NCBI RefSeq assembly: GCF_012720115.1
Contig: NZ_VNWN01000007.1
Coordinates: 424,588 to 488,587, forward strand
Source: Sneathiella chinensis
GTDB taxonomy: Bacteria; Pseudomonadota; Alphaproteobacteria; Sneathiellales; Sneathiellaceae
Direction of reading: 5' to 3'
Length of the DNA: 64,000 bases
A program made the position numbers and the translations under genes. Below, one piece after another: positions 18,360 through 28,579 of this stretch; within the stretch, counting starts at the first letter, position 1; the number at the start of each line of letters is the position of its first letter. Under the pieces are notes generated by a model, which searched no databases, was not told where the DNA came from, and saw nothing but the letters and a program-made list of their open reading frames with translations.

Positions 18360-20375
18360 CTATTCCTCATCTTCCATGCGGATCAGAAGGACACCTTCCT
18401 CCACCTGATCCCCGGTTTCAAAGAACACATCCGCAACTACCCCGTCATAGGGGGCGGTCAGGCTGTGTTCCATCTTCATGGCTTCCATAACCAGCAAGGG
18501 GTCGCCCTTCAAGACCGATTGTCCCGCCGTAACGGAAACCTGAATGATCTTGCCCGGCATCGGGGACATGACCGCACCGGCCCCGCCCTCATCACCGCTG
18601 CCGTCAAAATCCGTCATGCGGCGGGTCATTTCCACTTGCTTGCCCCCGACAATCAGGGTCAGCCGCTCTTTATCAATGACGACCGAGGCCGACAGGATGT
18701 GACCATCAATGGAGGCCCGAAGGCTGCCATCCTGCTCCAAAACGCCGCCAGCGGTGAAGCTGCGCCCCATCACGGCCATGACAAACCCCTCACCCTCGCA
18801 GGTCACATGAACCAGAATGTCCTCATCCCCGTCCTCGAAGGCGTAATCCACATGCGCGGTGTCATTCATCCGCCATGCGGTACCGTCATTCCACGGGGAA
18901 TACGGGTCCGCTGACCGGCTGGCCACGGCATTGATTTCCTGTTTGGCCAGCAATTGCAGATGCAAGGCCGCAAGAACGAAATGCTCTGCCGTCAGGGGCG
19001 GCTTTTCCGGTACCAGCGTATCCCGGAACCGGTCAATAAACCCGGTATCAAGATCCGCCCCCGCAAAGGACGGGTGACCCGCCACATTCTTGAGGAACTC
19101 AAGATTGGTCACCAGCCCGGCAACCTCGTACCCGGCCAGCGCCCCCTGCATTTTGCGAAGGGCCTTATCCCGGTCTTCGCCCCAGACAATCAGCTTGGCA
19201 ATCATCGGGTCATAGAAGGGCGTCACCACATCCCCTTCGCGAACCCCTGTATCCACCCGGATGCCGTTTTCCTGTTCCGGGGCCCGAAGACGCAGCAGTG
19301 GTCCCGTCGCGGGCAGGAAGTCATTATCCGGGTCCTCCGCATAGAGCCGGGCCTCCAGCGCATGGCCGGAAATGGTCAGACCGTCCTGCATCACCGGCAA
19401 CTCGCCGCCGGACGCCACAACCAGTTGCCATTCCACAAGATCCTGCCCGGTGATCATCTCGGTTACCGGATGTTCCACCTGAAGACGGGTGTTCATCTCC
19501 ATGAAATAGAAGCCATTTTCCTGAAGACCATTGGAAACGTCGGCAATAAACTCGACCGTTCCCGCGCCCTCGTAACCGATGGCCTTGGCGGCGGCCACCG
19601 CGGCGGCCCCCATGGCGGCGCGCATGGCCTCGGGCATACCCGGTGCCGGGGCTTCCTCGATCACCTTCTGATGGCGACGCTGCAAGGAGCAGTCCCGCTC
19701 AAACAGGTGAACCGCATTGCCGTGGCTATCCGCGAAAACCTGAATCTCGATATGCCGGGGCTTGACCAGAAACTTCTCGATCAACACACGGTCGTCGCCA
19801 AAGGCGCTGGCCCCTTCCCGCTTGGCTGCGGCCAGTGCCTCGGGAAACTCCCCGGCGCTGTCCACACGGCGCATCCCCTTGCCGCCGCCGCCAGCCACCG
19901 CCTTGATCAGGACCGGAAACCCGATCCTTTCTGCCTCGGCGGCCAGCATGTCCGCATCCTGTCCCGCCCCGTGATAACCGGGGACAACGGGAACGCCTGC
20001 CTCTTCCATGGTTGCCTTGGCGGCATCCTTCAGGCCCATGGCCCGAATGGCGTCTGCGGGCGGCCCAATGAACTTGACGCCCGCTGCCGCGCATTTATCC
20101 GCAAAGGCCGCATTTTCGGACAGAAAACCATATCCCGGATGGATGGCCTCGGCCCCGGTGCGTTTGGCAATCTCAAGGATCGCATCCCCTTTCAGGTAGC
20201 TTTCCGACACCTCCGCCGGTCCCAGAAGAACCGCTTCATCGGCCATCTGAACATGACGCGCTGTCGCATCCGCCTCGGAATAGACAGCGACTGTTTTCAC
20301 CCCCATTTTTCTGGCGGTATCCATGACGCGGTAAGCGATCTCGCCGCGATTTGCTATCAGTATTTTTCTAAACAC
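18360..20375 (-). CDS. mccA: 3-Methylcrotonyl-CoA carboxylase, biotin-containing alpha subunit
   Basis: ATP-dependent carboxylation of biotin for conversion of 3-methylcrotonyl-CoA to 3-methylglutaconyl-CoA. The 671-residue protein has a biotin-carboxylase N-domain (IANRGEIAYRVMDTARKMG), an ATP-grasp domain with KAVAGGGGKGMRRV, a biotin-carboxylase C-domain (HALEARLYAEDP) and a C-terminal biotinyl domain with EAMKMEH; the biotinyl lysine is about residue 634. It lies between the hydratase and the lyase gene and shares an operon with mccB, which assigns it to methylcrotonyl-CoA rather than propionyl-CoA. Confidence 0.94.
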   Translation of the reverse strand: MFRKILIANRGEIAYRVMDTARKMGVKTVAVYSEADATARHVQMADEAVLLGPAEVSESYLKGDAILEIAKRTGAEAIHPGYGFLSENAAFADKCAAAGVKFIGPPADAIRAMGLKDAAKATMEEAGVPVVPGYHGAGQDADMLAAEAERIGFPVLIKAVAGGGGKGMRRVDSAGEFPEALAAAKREGASAFGDDRVLIEKFLVKPRHIEIQVFADSHGNAVHLFERDCSLQRRHQKVIEEAPAPGMPEAMRAAMGAAAVAAAKAIGYEGAGTVEFIADVSNGLQENGFYFMEMNTRLQVEHPVTEMITGQDLVEWQLVVASGGELPVMQDGLTISGHALEARLYAEDPDNDFLPATGPLLRLRAPEQENGIRVDTGVREGDVVTPFYDPMIAKLIVWGEDRDKALRKMQGALAGYEVAGLVTNLEFLKNVAGHPSFAGADLDTGFIDRFRDTLVPEKPPLTAEHFVLAALHLQLLAKQEINAVASRSADPYSPWNDGTAWRMNDTAHVDYAFEDGDEDILVHVTCEGEGFVMAVMGRSFTAGGVLEQDGSLRASIDGHILSASVVIDKERLTLIVGGKQVEMTRRMTDFDGSGDEGGAGAVMSPMPGKIIQVSVTAGQSVLKGDPLLVMEAMKMEHSLTAPYDGVVADVFFETGDQVEEGVLLIRMEDEE

Positions 20376-20392
20376 CGGTTAAACCGCCTTTA

Positions 20393-21187
20393 TTAAGATT
20401 GAATCCAGTTTGCCTTCCGCTTCTCGAAAAAGGCGGTGATGCCTTCTTTCGCTTCGTCAGAAGCCCGCCGCGTCGCGATGCGATCGGCTGTTTCGCTGAC
20501 CACGTCCTGATCAATGGGCCGCCCTGCAACCGTATAGATCAGGTCCTTGGAATCGGCCATGGCCTCGGGGGCGTTGGCCATCACCCGTTCCAATATCCGG
20601 TCCCGCGCCTCGGCAAGATCGTGCACATTCGGCACCACCTCATGCAGCAGGCCCAGACCATAGGCTTCTTCCGCATCAAAAATCTCGGCGGTCAGGAAAT
20701 ACCGGCGGCAGGCCCGCACACCGATGGCTTCCACCACATAGGGCGAGATTACCGCCGGGATCAGGCCCAGCTTCACCTCGGACAGGCAGAATTTGGCCTC
20801 CTGTACGCCAATGGCGATATCACAGGCCGCAACCAGCCCCAGCCCGCCGCCATAAGCAGCCCCCTGCACAAGGGCGATGGTCGGCTTGGGAATGGCGTGC
20901 AGGTTTTTCAGCATGCGCCCCATCAGAAGCGCATCCTCGCGGTTGTCTTCCTCGGTAAAATGGGCGGCCCGCTTCATCCAGTTCAAATCGGCGCCTGCGC
21001 AATAGCTTTTACCGGCGGCGGCGACAACAACGGCCCGCACCCCTTCCTGATGAGCCAGATCCTCGAACATGTCCCCAAGCCGTTCGATCAGTTCCTCGTC
21101 AAACGCATTGTGAACATCAGGACGGTTCAGGGTGACAGTGGCAATACCATCGGTGGAAAAGTGCAATACGGCTGATTCTTCACTCAT
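20393..21187 (-). CDS. Methylglutaconyl-CoA hydratase (enoyl-CoA hydratase family)
   Basis: Crotonase-fold protein of 264 residues that would hydrate 3-methylglutaconyl-CoA to HMG-CoA (the liuC/AUH role). The ATG at 21187 is chosen because AAGGAAA precedes it and it lies 10 bases after mccB. VVAAAGKSYCAGADLNWMK forms the first oxyanion-hole segment, and QGAAYGGGLGLVAACDIAI and CLSEVKLGLIPAVISPY contain the second and the catalytic glutamates. A longer reading to 21217 would overlap mccB. The specific substrate follows from its position between mccA and mccB. Confidence 0.92.
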   Translation of the reverse strand: MSEESAVLHFSTDGIATVTLNRPDVHNAFDEELIERLGDMFEDLAHQEGVRAVVVAAAGKSYCAGADLNWMKRAAHFTEEDNREDALLMGRMLKNLHAIPKPTIALVQGAAYGGGLGLVAACDIAIGVQEAKFCLSEVKLGLIPAVISPYVVEAIGVRACRRYFLTAEIFDAEEAYGLGLLHEVVPNVHDLAEARDRILERVMANAPEAMADSKDLIYTVAGRPIDQDVVSETADRIATRRASDEAKEGITAFFEKRKANWIQS

Positions 21188-21197
21188 TCTGATTTCC

Positions 21198-22805
21198 TTA
21201 CATTCTGAAGAGGCCAAACCGGGTTGGCTCGATTGGTGCGTTCAAGGACGCGGACAGGGCAAGGCCCAGAACCCGGCGACTGTCTGCCGGATCAACAATG
21301 CCGTCATCCCAAAGGCGGGCGCTTGAGAAATAGGGATGCCCTTCCTGTTCATATTGCTGCTGGATCGGGGCCTTGAAGGCGGCTTCCTCATCCGCGCTCC
21401 AGCTTTCGCCCCGTGCCTCCATGCCGTCGCGCTTGACGGTGGCCAGAACGGATGCCGCCTGTTCGCCGCCCATCACGGAAATCCGCGCATTGGGCCACAT
21501 CCACAGCATCCGGGGGCTGTAAGCCCGCCCGCACATGCCATAGTTCCCCGCCCCGAACGAGCCGCCGAAGATCATGGTGAATTTGGGCACCTTGGCTGTT
21601 GCCACCGCCGTCACCAGCTTGGCCCCGTCCTTGGCGATGCCGCCGCTTTCATATTTCTGACCGACCATGAACCCGGTGATATTCTGCAGGAAGACCAGCG
21701 GGATATTCCGCTGACAGCAGAGTTCGATAAAATGGGCCCCCTTGAGGGCAGATTCCGAGAACAGGATGCCGTTATTGGCGACAATCCCCACCGGGTATCC
21801 GTGGATATGGGCAAAACCGGTCACCAGCGAGGTGCCGTAGAGTTTCTTGAATTCATCGAATTCCGATCCATCCACAATGCGCGCAATCACCTCGCGCACA
21901 TCAAAAGGCTGGCGGGTATCCTGCGGGATCAGGCCATACAGTTCCTTTGGATCATAAAGCGGTTCTTTCGGGGTGCGGATATCCAGCCCCACCTGCTTGG
22001 GCTTGTTGAAGGTGGCCACCGCATTTCGTGCCAGTTCCAGCGCGTGCAGATCGTTTTCCGCATAATGGTCCGTCACACCGGAGGTCCGGGAATGCACATC
22101 GGCCCCGCCCAGATCCTCGGCCGATACCACCTCGCCCGTGGCGGCCTTCACCAAGGGCGGACCGGCAAGGAAGATGGTGCCCTGATTGCGGACAATAATG
22201 CTTTCATCCGACATGGCCGGCACATAGGCGCCGCCCGCCGTACAGGACCCCATCACCACAGCGATCTGCGGAATCCCCTCGGCGGACATATTGGCCTGAT
22301 TGAAGAAAATCCGCCCGAAATGATCCCGGTCCGGGAACACATCCTGTTGGTTCGGCAGGTTGGCCCCGCCGCTATCCACCAGATAGACGCAGGGCAGTTT
22401 GTTCTGCTGGGCAATTTCCTGGGCGCGGAGATGCTTTTTCACAGTCATCGGATAATAGGTCCCGCCCTTGACCGTGGCGTCATTGCAGACCACCACACAT
22501 TCGCGTCCGGAAACTCGCCCGATGCCGGTGATGATCCCGGCGGAGTTGATATCCCCGCCATACATGTCCCACGCGGCAAGCTGGCTGAATTCCAGAAAGG
22601 GAGACCCCGAGTCCAACAGTTTGCGAATTCTTTCACGGGGCAGCAGTTTGCCTCGCGAAAGGTGCTTGTCACGGGCGCGTTCACCGCCGCCCTGCTTGAC
22701 CACGGCGACCTTTTCGCGAAGGTCATCGACCAGTCCCTGCATATGCCCGGCATTGGCCTTGAAGTCATCGCTTCGGGTGTTCAGGTTACTTTTCAGAACA
22801 GACAT
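21198..22805 (-). CDS. mccB: 3-Methylcrotonyl-CoA carboxylase, carboxyltransferase beta subunit
   Basis: Transfers the carboxyl group from carboxybiotin to 3-methylcrotonyl-CoA. The 535-residue protein has the two crotonase-like halves of the family: [20 protein letters not shown] and [13 protein letters not shown] in the N-half; [21 protein letters not shown] and [13 protein letters not shown] in the C-half. It is the first gene of the minus-strand leucine-degradation operon. Its promoter must lie in the 147 bases shared with the divergent SDR gene. Confidence 0.95.
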   Translation of the reverse strand: MSVLKSNLNTRSDDFKANAGHMQGLVDDLREKVAVVKQGGGERARDKHLSRGKLLPRERIRKLLDSGSPFLEFSQLAAWDMYGGDINSAGIITGIGRVSGRECVVVCNDATVKGGTYYPMTVKKHLRAQEIAQQNKLPCVYLVDSGGANLPNQQDVFPDRDHFGRIFFNQANMSAEGIPQIAVVMGSCTAGGAYVPAMSDESIIVRNQGTIFLAGPPLVKAATGEVVSAEDLGGADVHSRTSGVTDHYAENDLHALELARNAVATFNKPKQVGLDIRTPKEPLYDPKELYGLIPQDTRQPFDVREVIARIVDGSEFDEFKKLYGTSLVTGFAHIHGYPVGIVANNGILFSESALKGAHFIELCCQRNIPLVFLQNITGFMVGQKYESGGIAKDGAKLVTAVATAKVPKFTMIFGGSFGAGNYGMCGRAYSPRMLWMWPNARISVMGGEQAASVLATVKRDGMEARGESWSADEEAAFKAPIQQQYEQEGHPYFSSARLWDDGIVDPADSRRVLGLALSASLNAPIEPTRFGLFRM

Positions 22806-22952
22806 TTACGCAAAATTCCTTTTTGCAGTAACGAACGGTCCAGCGCGAAACTGTCGCCAGTCTCGTGCGGTGTTCACAATCATTTCCTTGGCCTTCACAC
22901 GGCGATGTGCTAGGCGTTTTTCACTCAACAAACAAAAAAAAGGGAGGCACAA

Positions 22953-23735
22953 TTGGCCTATAAAGCATTTGACCTGACGGGAAAGGTCGCCCTGATCACA
23001 GGGGGAAACGGCGGCATCGGGCTTGGAATGGGCAAAGCCATTGCCGAAGCGGGCGGCGATGTCTGCATCTGGGGCACCAATGCGGAAAAGAACGCGGCGG
23101 CGCTTGAGGAACTGAAACCGTTCGGCACCCGTGTCGCGGCTCTGTCCTGCAATGTTGCCAACGAAAAGGAAGTCAACGACTGCTTTGCCGAAACGCTCAG
23201 CCAGTTTGGCCGGGTGGATGGTTGCTTTGCCAATGCCGGTGTCACCTCTGGCAAGAAATCGTTCCTTGATATCGACGATGCCGACTGGCAACGGGTGATT
23301 GGCGTCAACCTTGACGGTGCCTTCTATACCCTTCGCGCGGCAACCCGCCACATGGCGGAGCGGGCGGACAACGGCGATCCCGGCGGACGGCTGATTGGTA
23401 CGGCCAGTCTTGCGGCGGTCTCCGGCGCGGCCCGGAACGAGCATTACGCCGCCACCAAAGGGGGCCTGATCAGCATGCTGAAAGCCATGGCGGTTGAATT
23501 CGCCGGCAAGGGCATCACGGCCAACGCCATCCTGCCCGGCTGGATCGAGACAGCCATGACGGAACCTGCCTTCAACTGGCAGAAATTCTCTGACAATGTG
23601 AAACCGCGTATCCCGGCCCGCCGCTGGGGCAACCCCGACGATTTCGGGGGGATCGCTGTCTACATTATGTCTGATGCCAGTGCCTACCATACGGGCGATA
23701 CTTTCCTTATTGACGGCGGGTATTTCCTGTTCTGA
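22953..23735 (+). CDS. Short-chain dehydrogenase/reductase
   Basis: Classical SDR of 260 residues. The NAD(P)-binding motif TGGNGGIGLGMG is near residue 17, NAG at ANAGVTS, and the catalytic Y-x3-K in HYAATKGG with an upstream serine in GTASLAAV. A TTG start is supported by AGGGAGG seven bases upstream. It lies between the two minus-strand leucine-degradation blocks, divergent from mccB. A 3-hydroxyacyl-CoA or related alcohol dehydrogenase role fits the location but is not demonstrable. Confidence 0.86.
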   Translation: MAYKAFDLTGKVALITGGNGGIGLGMGKAIAEAGGDVCIWGTNAEKNAAALEELKPFGTRVAALSCNVANEKEVNDCFAETLSQFGRVDGCFANAGVTSGKKSFLDIDDADWQRVIGVNLDGAFYTLRAATRHMAERADNGDPGGRLIGTASLAAVSGAARNEHYAATKGGLISMLKAMAVEFAGKGITANAILPGWIETAMTEPAFNWQKFSDNVKPRIPARRWGNPDDFGGIAVYIMSDASAYHTGDTFLIDGGYFLF

Positions 23736-23746
23736 TCCCTGCAATG

Positions 23747-23775
23747 GCCTGCGGCCCCTGTCCGGGACCGCAGGC
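23747..23775 (+). terminator. Hairpin after the SDR gene
   Basis: Perfect 8-base stem GCCTGCGG / CCGCAGGC (23747-23754, 23768-23775), 11 bases past the SDR stop codon and followed by a T-rich stretch (TGTTTCTTT). Probably the SDR terminator. Confidence 0.55.
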
Positions 23776-23794
23776 ACATGTTTCTTTGCTCTCT

Positions 23795-24400
23795 TTAGCC
23801 CTGCTGGGCCAGATACTGGTCGATATGGGCGACACGATCGGCCCCCCAGAAAACCTGATCCCCAACCCGGAACCACGGCATGCCAAAGGCACCGCAATCG
23901 ACCGCTGCCTGGGTTGAGGCAATCATGGCCGCCTTGGCCGCGTCATCCCCAAGCGCCGCGTCCAGTTCCGCCGGGTCCACATCCAGTGATTTCATCAGGT
24001 CTGCCAGATGGGCCACATCGGTGATTTCCTCGCTATGGGCCCAGAATTTATCAAAGACACCAAGGGCGAATTTCCGGGCCACCGCAGGATCCTTTTCAGC
24101 CAGCCGGTAATAGGTCAGCCGGGCCAGTTTGGCATCCACCGGAAAGACGGCGGGCTTGGCCATGGGCAGGCCCGTCAGCTTGGCGGAACGGGCGGAATCC
24201 ATCATGATGTATTTTGACTTCTGCTGTAGGCCCCCCGGCCCCACATTGGTCGCCCCGATCATTTTCCACACATGCCCAAGGGACAGCGGCCGCCAGATAA
24301 CCTCCCGGCCATGCTTGTCACCAACCGCGTTGATCTGGTGCGCCGCCACATAGGCGTAGGGGGAGACAAACTCAAAGAAAAACTCAATCGGGTCACTCAT
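23795..24400 (-). CDS. DsbA-like 2-hydroxychromene-2-carboxylate isomerase family protein
   Basis: Thioredoxin-fold protein of 201 residues related to HCCA isomerase and kappa-class glutathione transferases. The N-terminal FFFEFVSPYAYVAAHQ places SPY where thioredoxins have CxxC, so it is not a disulfide enzyme. GAFGMPWFRVGDQVFWGADR near the C-terminus is the family signature. No naphthalene-degradation genes are near. Glutathione-dependent isomerisation or detoxification of an acyl-CoA-derived intermediate is a guess. It may be the last gene of the minus-strand block that starts at 29 kb. Confidence 0.85.
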   Translation of the reverse strand: MSDPIEFFFEFVSPYAYVAAHQINAVGDKHGREVIWRPLSLGHVWKMIGATNVGPGGLQQKSKYIMMDSARSAKLTGLPMAKPAVFPVDAKLARLTYYRLAEKDPAVARKFALGVFDKFWAHSEEITDVAHLADLMKSLDVDPAELDAALGDDAAKAAMIASTQAAVDCGAFGMPWFRVGDQVFWGADRVAHIDQYLAQQG

Positions 24401-24538
24401 AATCCTATCAGTCCTTGTTCTTGTTGTTTAATCCACTTTTTACATACCGTTATATACGTGCCCCTCCGTATCCCGCAGGCTACAGGTCGCCTTTTCCGGC
24501 GCGGGCAAGCAGTAGACCCGGGGCCATATGGCCCCTGA

Positions 24539-25672
24539 TCAGGCGGCCAGGGTCCGGGCAATCACCATTTTCTGGATATCCGAAGTGCCTTCGTAAATCT
24601 GGCAAACCCGGACATCGCGATAGATTTTCTCAACGGGGTAATCGGCAATGAAACCATTCCCCCCAAGGGTCTGGATGGCCCCGGAACAGACTTCCTCCGC
24701 CATTTCAGACGCGAACAGCTTGGCCATGCTGGCCTCGGTCAGGCAGGGCTGCCCTGCGTCTTTCAGCGAGGCCGCATGCAGGACCATCTGGCGGGCAACC
24801 TCGACCTTGGTCGCCATATCCGCAAGGCGGAACCCGACCGCCTGATGGTCAATAATTCGTGTGCCAAAGGATTCCCGCTCCTTGGCGTATTCCACGGCAT
24901 GTTTCAGGGCCGCCGCCGCCATGCCCACGCTCTGGGCACCGATGCCGATCCGGCCCGTCTCCAGATTGGCAAGGGCAATGCGATAGCCGGCCCCCTCCGT
25001 CCCCAGCATGGCCGAGGCGGGAACCCGCACATCCTCAAGGGCGATCTGACAGGTATCGGACCCCTTCTGTCCCAGCTTGTCCTCGATTGAGGCAACCCGG
25101 TATCCCGGTGTATCGGTCGGGACAATGAAGCAACTGATCCCTTTCTTGCCCGCGTCCGGGTCGGTGACCGCAAACACAAGGGCCACACCGCCGATCTTGC
25201 CAGAGGTGATAAACTGTTTGGTGCCGTTAATGATGTAATCGTCGCCATCGCGCACCGCCCGGGTCCGAAGCGCGGACGCATCCGATCCCGCATGGGGCTC
25301 TGTCAGGCAGAAGGCACCGATTTTCTCGCCCTTTGCCAGCGGCACAAGATAGGCCTGCTTCTGTTCTTCGGTCCCGTCTTTCAGGATTGCCGCGCAACAG
25401 GGGGAGTTGTTGACGCTCATGACCGTTGAAACGGCCCCGTCCCCTCCGGCGATTTCCATCAGCGCCAGCGCATAGGACACATAATCCGTATCCGCGCCGC
25501 CATAGGCTTCGGGAACGGTCATGCCCATCAGGCCAAGCGCCCCCATTTCATCAAAAATGGCGCGGGGAATGGCCGCAGCCTTTTCCCACGCCACACTATC
25601 CGGCGCCAGACGGTTGGTTGCAAAATCCCGCGCCATATCGCGGATCATGGTCTGCTCTTCACTCAGAATCAT
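24539..25672 (-). CDS. Acyl-CoA dehydrogenase
   Basis: FAD-dependent alpha,beta-dehydrogenation of an acyl-CoA, 377 residues. CLTEPHAGSDASALRT and the C-terminal YEGTSDIQKMVIAR are present. The glutamate in YEGTSD is at the position of the catalytic base of short- and medium-chain enzymes, unlike the IVD-type enzyme encoded nearby. Short-chain or 2-methyl-branched acyl-CoA specificity is likely, which would extend the cluster to isoleucine or valine. A perfect palindrome GGGGCCATATGGCCCC lies just past the stop codon (24520-24535). Confidence 0.93.
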   Translation of the reverse strand: MILSEEQTMIRDMARDFATNRLAPDSVAWEKAAAIPRAIFDEMGALGLMGMTVPEAYGGADTDYVSYALALMEIAGGDGAVSTVMSVNNSPCCAAILKDGTEEQKQAYLVPLAKGEKIGAFCLTEPHAGSDASALRTRAVRDGDDYIINGTKQFITSGKIGGVALVFAVTDPDAGKKGISCFIVPTDTPGYRVASIEDKLGQKGSDTCQIALEDVRVPASAMLGTEGAGYRIALANLETGRIGIGAQSVGMAAAALKHAVEYAKERESFGTRIIDHQAVGFRLADMATKVEVARQMVLHAASLKDAGQPCLTEASMAKLFASEMAEEVCSGAIQTLGGNGFIADYPVEKIYRDVRVCQIYEGTSDIQKMVIARTLAA

Positions 25673-25711
25673 TTTTTGTCTTCCTGCCGTCTGGCGTCCA
25701 TTTCCTGACTG

Positions 25712-26899
25712 TTAGTCTACAAGCTCCACAGCCATGGCTGTGGCTTCACCACCGCCGATGCAAAGAGCGGCGACACCGCGCTTCTTGCCGTATTTCTTCA
25801 GTGCAGACAGAAGCGTAACAACGATACGCGCACCGGAAGCCCCAACCGGGTGACCCAGCGCACAGGCACCGCCATGCACGTTCACCTTGGCGTGATCCAG
25901 ACCGAGGTCCTTGATCGCAGCCATGGCAACAACGGCAAACGCCTCGTTGATTTCGAACAGATCAACGTCGTCCTTGGTCCAGTTCACCTTGTCCATCACC
26001 TTGGCAATCGCATCAATCGGCGCCAGTGTGAATTCGGACGGCTTGCGGGCATGGGTGGAATGGGCCAGGAATTTCGCGACCGGCTTCAGACCGCGCTTCT
26101 TGGCTTCGCTTTCCTTCATCAGGATCAGCGCCGCACCACCATCAGAGATGGAGGAGGAGTTGGCAGCCGTTACGGTGCCGTCCTTGGCGAAGGCCGGACG
26201 CAGTGTCGGGATCTTGTCCGGGTTGCCTTTCAGCGGCTGTTCGTCCTTGTCGAAAACCACCTCGCCCTTGCGGGTCTTGACGGTCACGGAAACAATTTCA
26301 TCAGCAAAACTGCCGTCTTCCGTTGCTTTCTTGGCGCGCGCCAGCGACTCGATCGCATAGGCGTCCTGATCCTCACGGGTAAACTGGTACAGACCGGCTG
26401 TTTCCTCGGCGAAGCTGCCCATCAGGCGGCCTTCTTCATAGGCGTCTTCCAGACCGTCCAGGAACATGTGGTCCTTTACCTCGGCATGACCAAGACGGGC
26501 ACCACTGCGCATTTTCGGCAGGATGTAAGGGGCATTTGTCATGCTTTCAAAGCCACCGGCAACCATGACATTGGCGCTTTCCGCCTTGATCGCGTCATAG
26601 GCATACATGGCGGCCTTCATGCCGGAGCCACACATCTTGTTGATGGTTGTACAGCCGACGCTGTCCGGAATACCGGCACCGAAAGAGGCCTGACGGGCCG
26701 GAGCCTGACCAAGACCGGCCGGCAGAACGCAGCCCATGACGACTTCGTCAATATCGCTTCCGCTCAGGCCAGCCCGCTTCATGGCTTCCTCGATTGCAAC
26801 GGCGCCCAGTACCGGGGCCTTTACATCGGCCAGGTCTCCCTGAAAACCACCCATTGGTGTCCGGGCCATTCCTACGATGACTACTGGATCGTCACTCAT
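25712..26899 (-). CDS. Acetyl-CoA acetyltransferase (thiolase)
   Basis: Thiolase II family, 395 residues from the ATG at 26899, which GGAG precedes; the upstream ATG at 26911 lies too close to that site. The acyl-accepting cysteine is in TINKMCGSGMKA, the catalytic histidine in GGACALGHPVGASGAR, and the second cysteine in LCIGGGEATA; NEAFA is also present. It either condenses acetyl-CoA or cleaves acetoacetyl-CoA or 2-methylacetoacetyl-CoA. Set between ivd and an acyl-CoA dehydrogenase, a catabolic role is the best reading. Confidence 0.94.
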   Translation of the reverse strand: MSDDPVVIVGMARTPMGGFQGDLADVKAPVLGAVAIEEAMKRAGLSGSDIDEVVMGCVLPAGLGQAPARQASFGAGIPDSVGCTTINKMCGSGMKAAMYAYDAIKAESANVMVAGGFESMTNAPYILPKMRSGARLGHAEVKDHMFLDGLEDAYEEGRLMGSFAEETAGLYQFTREDQDAYAIESLARAKKATEDGSFADEIVSVTVKTRKGEVVFDKDEQPLKGNPDKIPTLRPAFAKDGTVTAANSSSISDGGAALILMKESEAKKRGLKPVAKFLAHSTHARKPSEFTLAPIDAIAKVMDKVNWTKDDVDLFEINEAFAVVAMAAIKDLGLDHAKVNVHGGACALGHPVGASGARIVVTLLSALKKYGKKRGVAALCIGGGEATAMAVELVD

Positions 26900-26954
26900 T
26901 TCATTCTCCACTCTTCAGTACATATATATTTTGTTGTTGTTTTCAGCGGTCTTT

Positions 26955-28127
26955 CTAGGCCGTTTCATTGAACAATTCACGTCCAATCAACATACGGCGA
27001 ATTTCGCTGGTTCCGGCGCCAATCTCGTACAGTTTTGCATCCCGCAACAGACGGCCGGTCGGGTATTCATTGATATATCCGTTCCCACCCAGCGCCTGGA
27101 TTGCCTCAAGCGCCATCCATGTGGCTTTCTCCGCCGCATAGAGGATAACGCCTGCGGCATCCTTGCGGGCAGTTTCGCCCCTATCGCAGGCTTTTGCAAC
27201 CGTATAGACATAGGCCTTACAGGCATTCATGGTCGAATACATGTCGGCCACCTTGCCCTGCATCAACTGGAACGAGCCGATAGGCTCGCCGAACTGTTCC
27301 CGGTCATGGATATACGGAATGACCACATCCATGCAGGCGCTCATGATACCAAGGGGGCCGGCGGACAGGACAACCCGCTCATAATCCAGCCCGCTCATCA
27401 GGACGCGAACCCCACCATTGAGCGGCCCGAGGATATTTTCCTCCGGCACTTCGCAATCCTCAAACACCAGTTCACAGGTGTTGGACCCGCGCATCCCCAG
27501 CTTGTCCAGCTTCTGCGCGGTCGAGAACCCCTTGAAGCCCTTCTCGATCAGGAAGGCCGTGATCCCGCGAGGGCCCGCATCCGGCTCGGTTTTCGCATAA
27601 ACCACCAGAACATCCGCATCCGGTCCATTGGTAATCCAGAACTTGTTTCCGTTCAGGATATAGCGGTCGCCCTTTTTCTCGGCCCGAAGGCGCATGGACA
27701 CCACATCGGACCCGGCGCCCGGCTCGCTCATGGCCAGCGCGCCCACATGTTCCCCGGAAATCAGCTTGGGCAGGTATTTCTGCTTCTGTTCCTCGGTTCC
27801 TGCCCGGCGGATCTGGTTCACACACAGGTTGGAATGCGCGCCGTAAGACAGCCCCACCGACGCGGACGCGCGGCTGATTTCCTCAACGGCGATACAATGC
27901 TCCAGATATCCGAAGCCGGAACCGCCATATTCCTCCTCGACCGTAATGCCCAGCAGTCCCAGATCACCCATCTTGCGCCATGCGTCCATGGGGAACTGGT
28001 TGGTGGCGTCGATTTCCGCGGCCCGCGGGGCCAGTTCGGCCTGTGCAAAATTCCTGACGGTCTCCCGCATCAGATCGGCGGTTTCGCCCAGATCAAAATT
28101 CAGGCTGGGATAATGAATTGCTGACAT
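26955..28127 (-). CDS. ivd: Isovaleryl-CoA dehydrogenase
   Basis: Oxidises isovaleryl-CoA to 3-methylcrotonyl-CoA and passes electrons to ETF. 390 residues from the ATG at 28127, whose first base is also the last base of the upstream thioesterase's TGA (TGATG), with AGAAGGA upstream. The catalytic glutamate of the IVD group lies in [13 protein letters not shown] at about residue 245. At the position used by other acyl-CoA dehydrogenases the sequence is [10 protein letters not shown], with glycine in place of glutamate, which confirms the IVD assignment. It provides the substrate of methylcrotonyl-CoA carboxylase (mccA/mccB). Confidence 0.95.
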   Translation of the reverse strand: MSAIHYPSLNFDLGETADLMRETVRNFAQAELAPRAAEIDATNQFPMDAWRKMGDLGLLGITVEEEYGGSGFGYLEHCIAVEEISRASASVGLSYGAHSNLCVNQIRRAGTEEQKQKYLPKLISGEHVGALAMSEPGAGSDVVSMRLRAEKKGDRYILNGNKFWITNGPDADVLVVYAKTEPDAGPRGITAFLIEKGFKGFSTAQKLDKLGMRGSNTCELVFEDCEVPEENILGPLNGGVRVLMSGLDYERVVLSAGPLGIMSACMDVVIPYIHDREQFGEPIGSFQLMQGKVADMYSTMNACKAYVYTVAKACDRGETARKDAAGVILYAAEKATWMALEAIQALGGNGYINEYPTGRLLRDAKLYEIGAGTSEIRRMLIGRELFNETA

Positions 28128-28579
28128 CAAACGTCCTTCTCTTGTCTAGGGGTCCCATCGGCCACCAGCGTCACCAACGCCATGGCCACATGTTTCCGCT
28201 CGCTCTCATTGATACAGTACACATTCGTTTCGGCGACTTTCAGCGTCCGGCCCGCCTTGACGATCCGCGCCTCCGCCTCCAGCCGTGCTCCCTCTGCCGC
28301 TGCCAGAAGGTTCAGCTTGTATTCCGCCGTCCGGCAGCGTTCTCCCGCCGGCATCAGGGTCTGGCCTGCCGTCCCGGCTGCCATGTCCGCCAGCGCCCCA
28401 AGGACGGCGCTGTCGAACCGACCACCGTGCTGCATCAGACTGTCCCGGTGATCCAGCGCCATGTCACAGACGCCCTGCTCCAATACGGTGATCTCAACAC
28501 CAAGATGGCGCATGAAATTCCGGCTTTCAAAGCCCGCCAGAAGGCCCTGTTCCAAGTCCGGTTGCATCCGGTTCGTCAT
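28127..28579 (-). CDS. PaaI-like hotdog thioesterase
   Basis: Hotdog-fold acyl-CoA thioesterase of 150 residues. The ATG at 28579 overlaps the preceding gene's stop (ATGA) and has GGAAGG upstream. [23 protein letters not shown] is the helix motif of the family, followed by [27 protein letters not shown]. It resembles the adjacent thioesterase over most of its length, which suggests an old tandem duplication. It might release CoA from excess intermediates of the pathway; the substrate is unknown. Confidence 0.87.
   Translation of the reverse strand: MTNRMQPDLEQGLLAGFESRNFMRHLGVEITVLEQGVCDMALDHRDSLMQHGGRFDSAVLGALADMAAGTAGQTLMPAGERCRTAEYKLNLLAAAEGARLEAEARIVKAGRTLKVAETNVYCINESERKHVAMALVTLVADGTPRQEKDV

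Noticed and set aside
18954..22913. Long plus-strand frames of 480 and 525 codons
   Set aside because: They lie opposite mccA and mccB, have low-complexity His/Gly/Arg-rich translations and no ribosome sites.
24520..24535. Perfect palindrome GGGGCCATATGGCCCC as a terminator or operator
   Set aside because: It has no loop, no T-run and sits three bases past the acyl-CoA dehydrogenase stop codon. Palindromes of this size can arise by chance; mentioned in the gene entry only.
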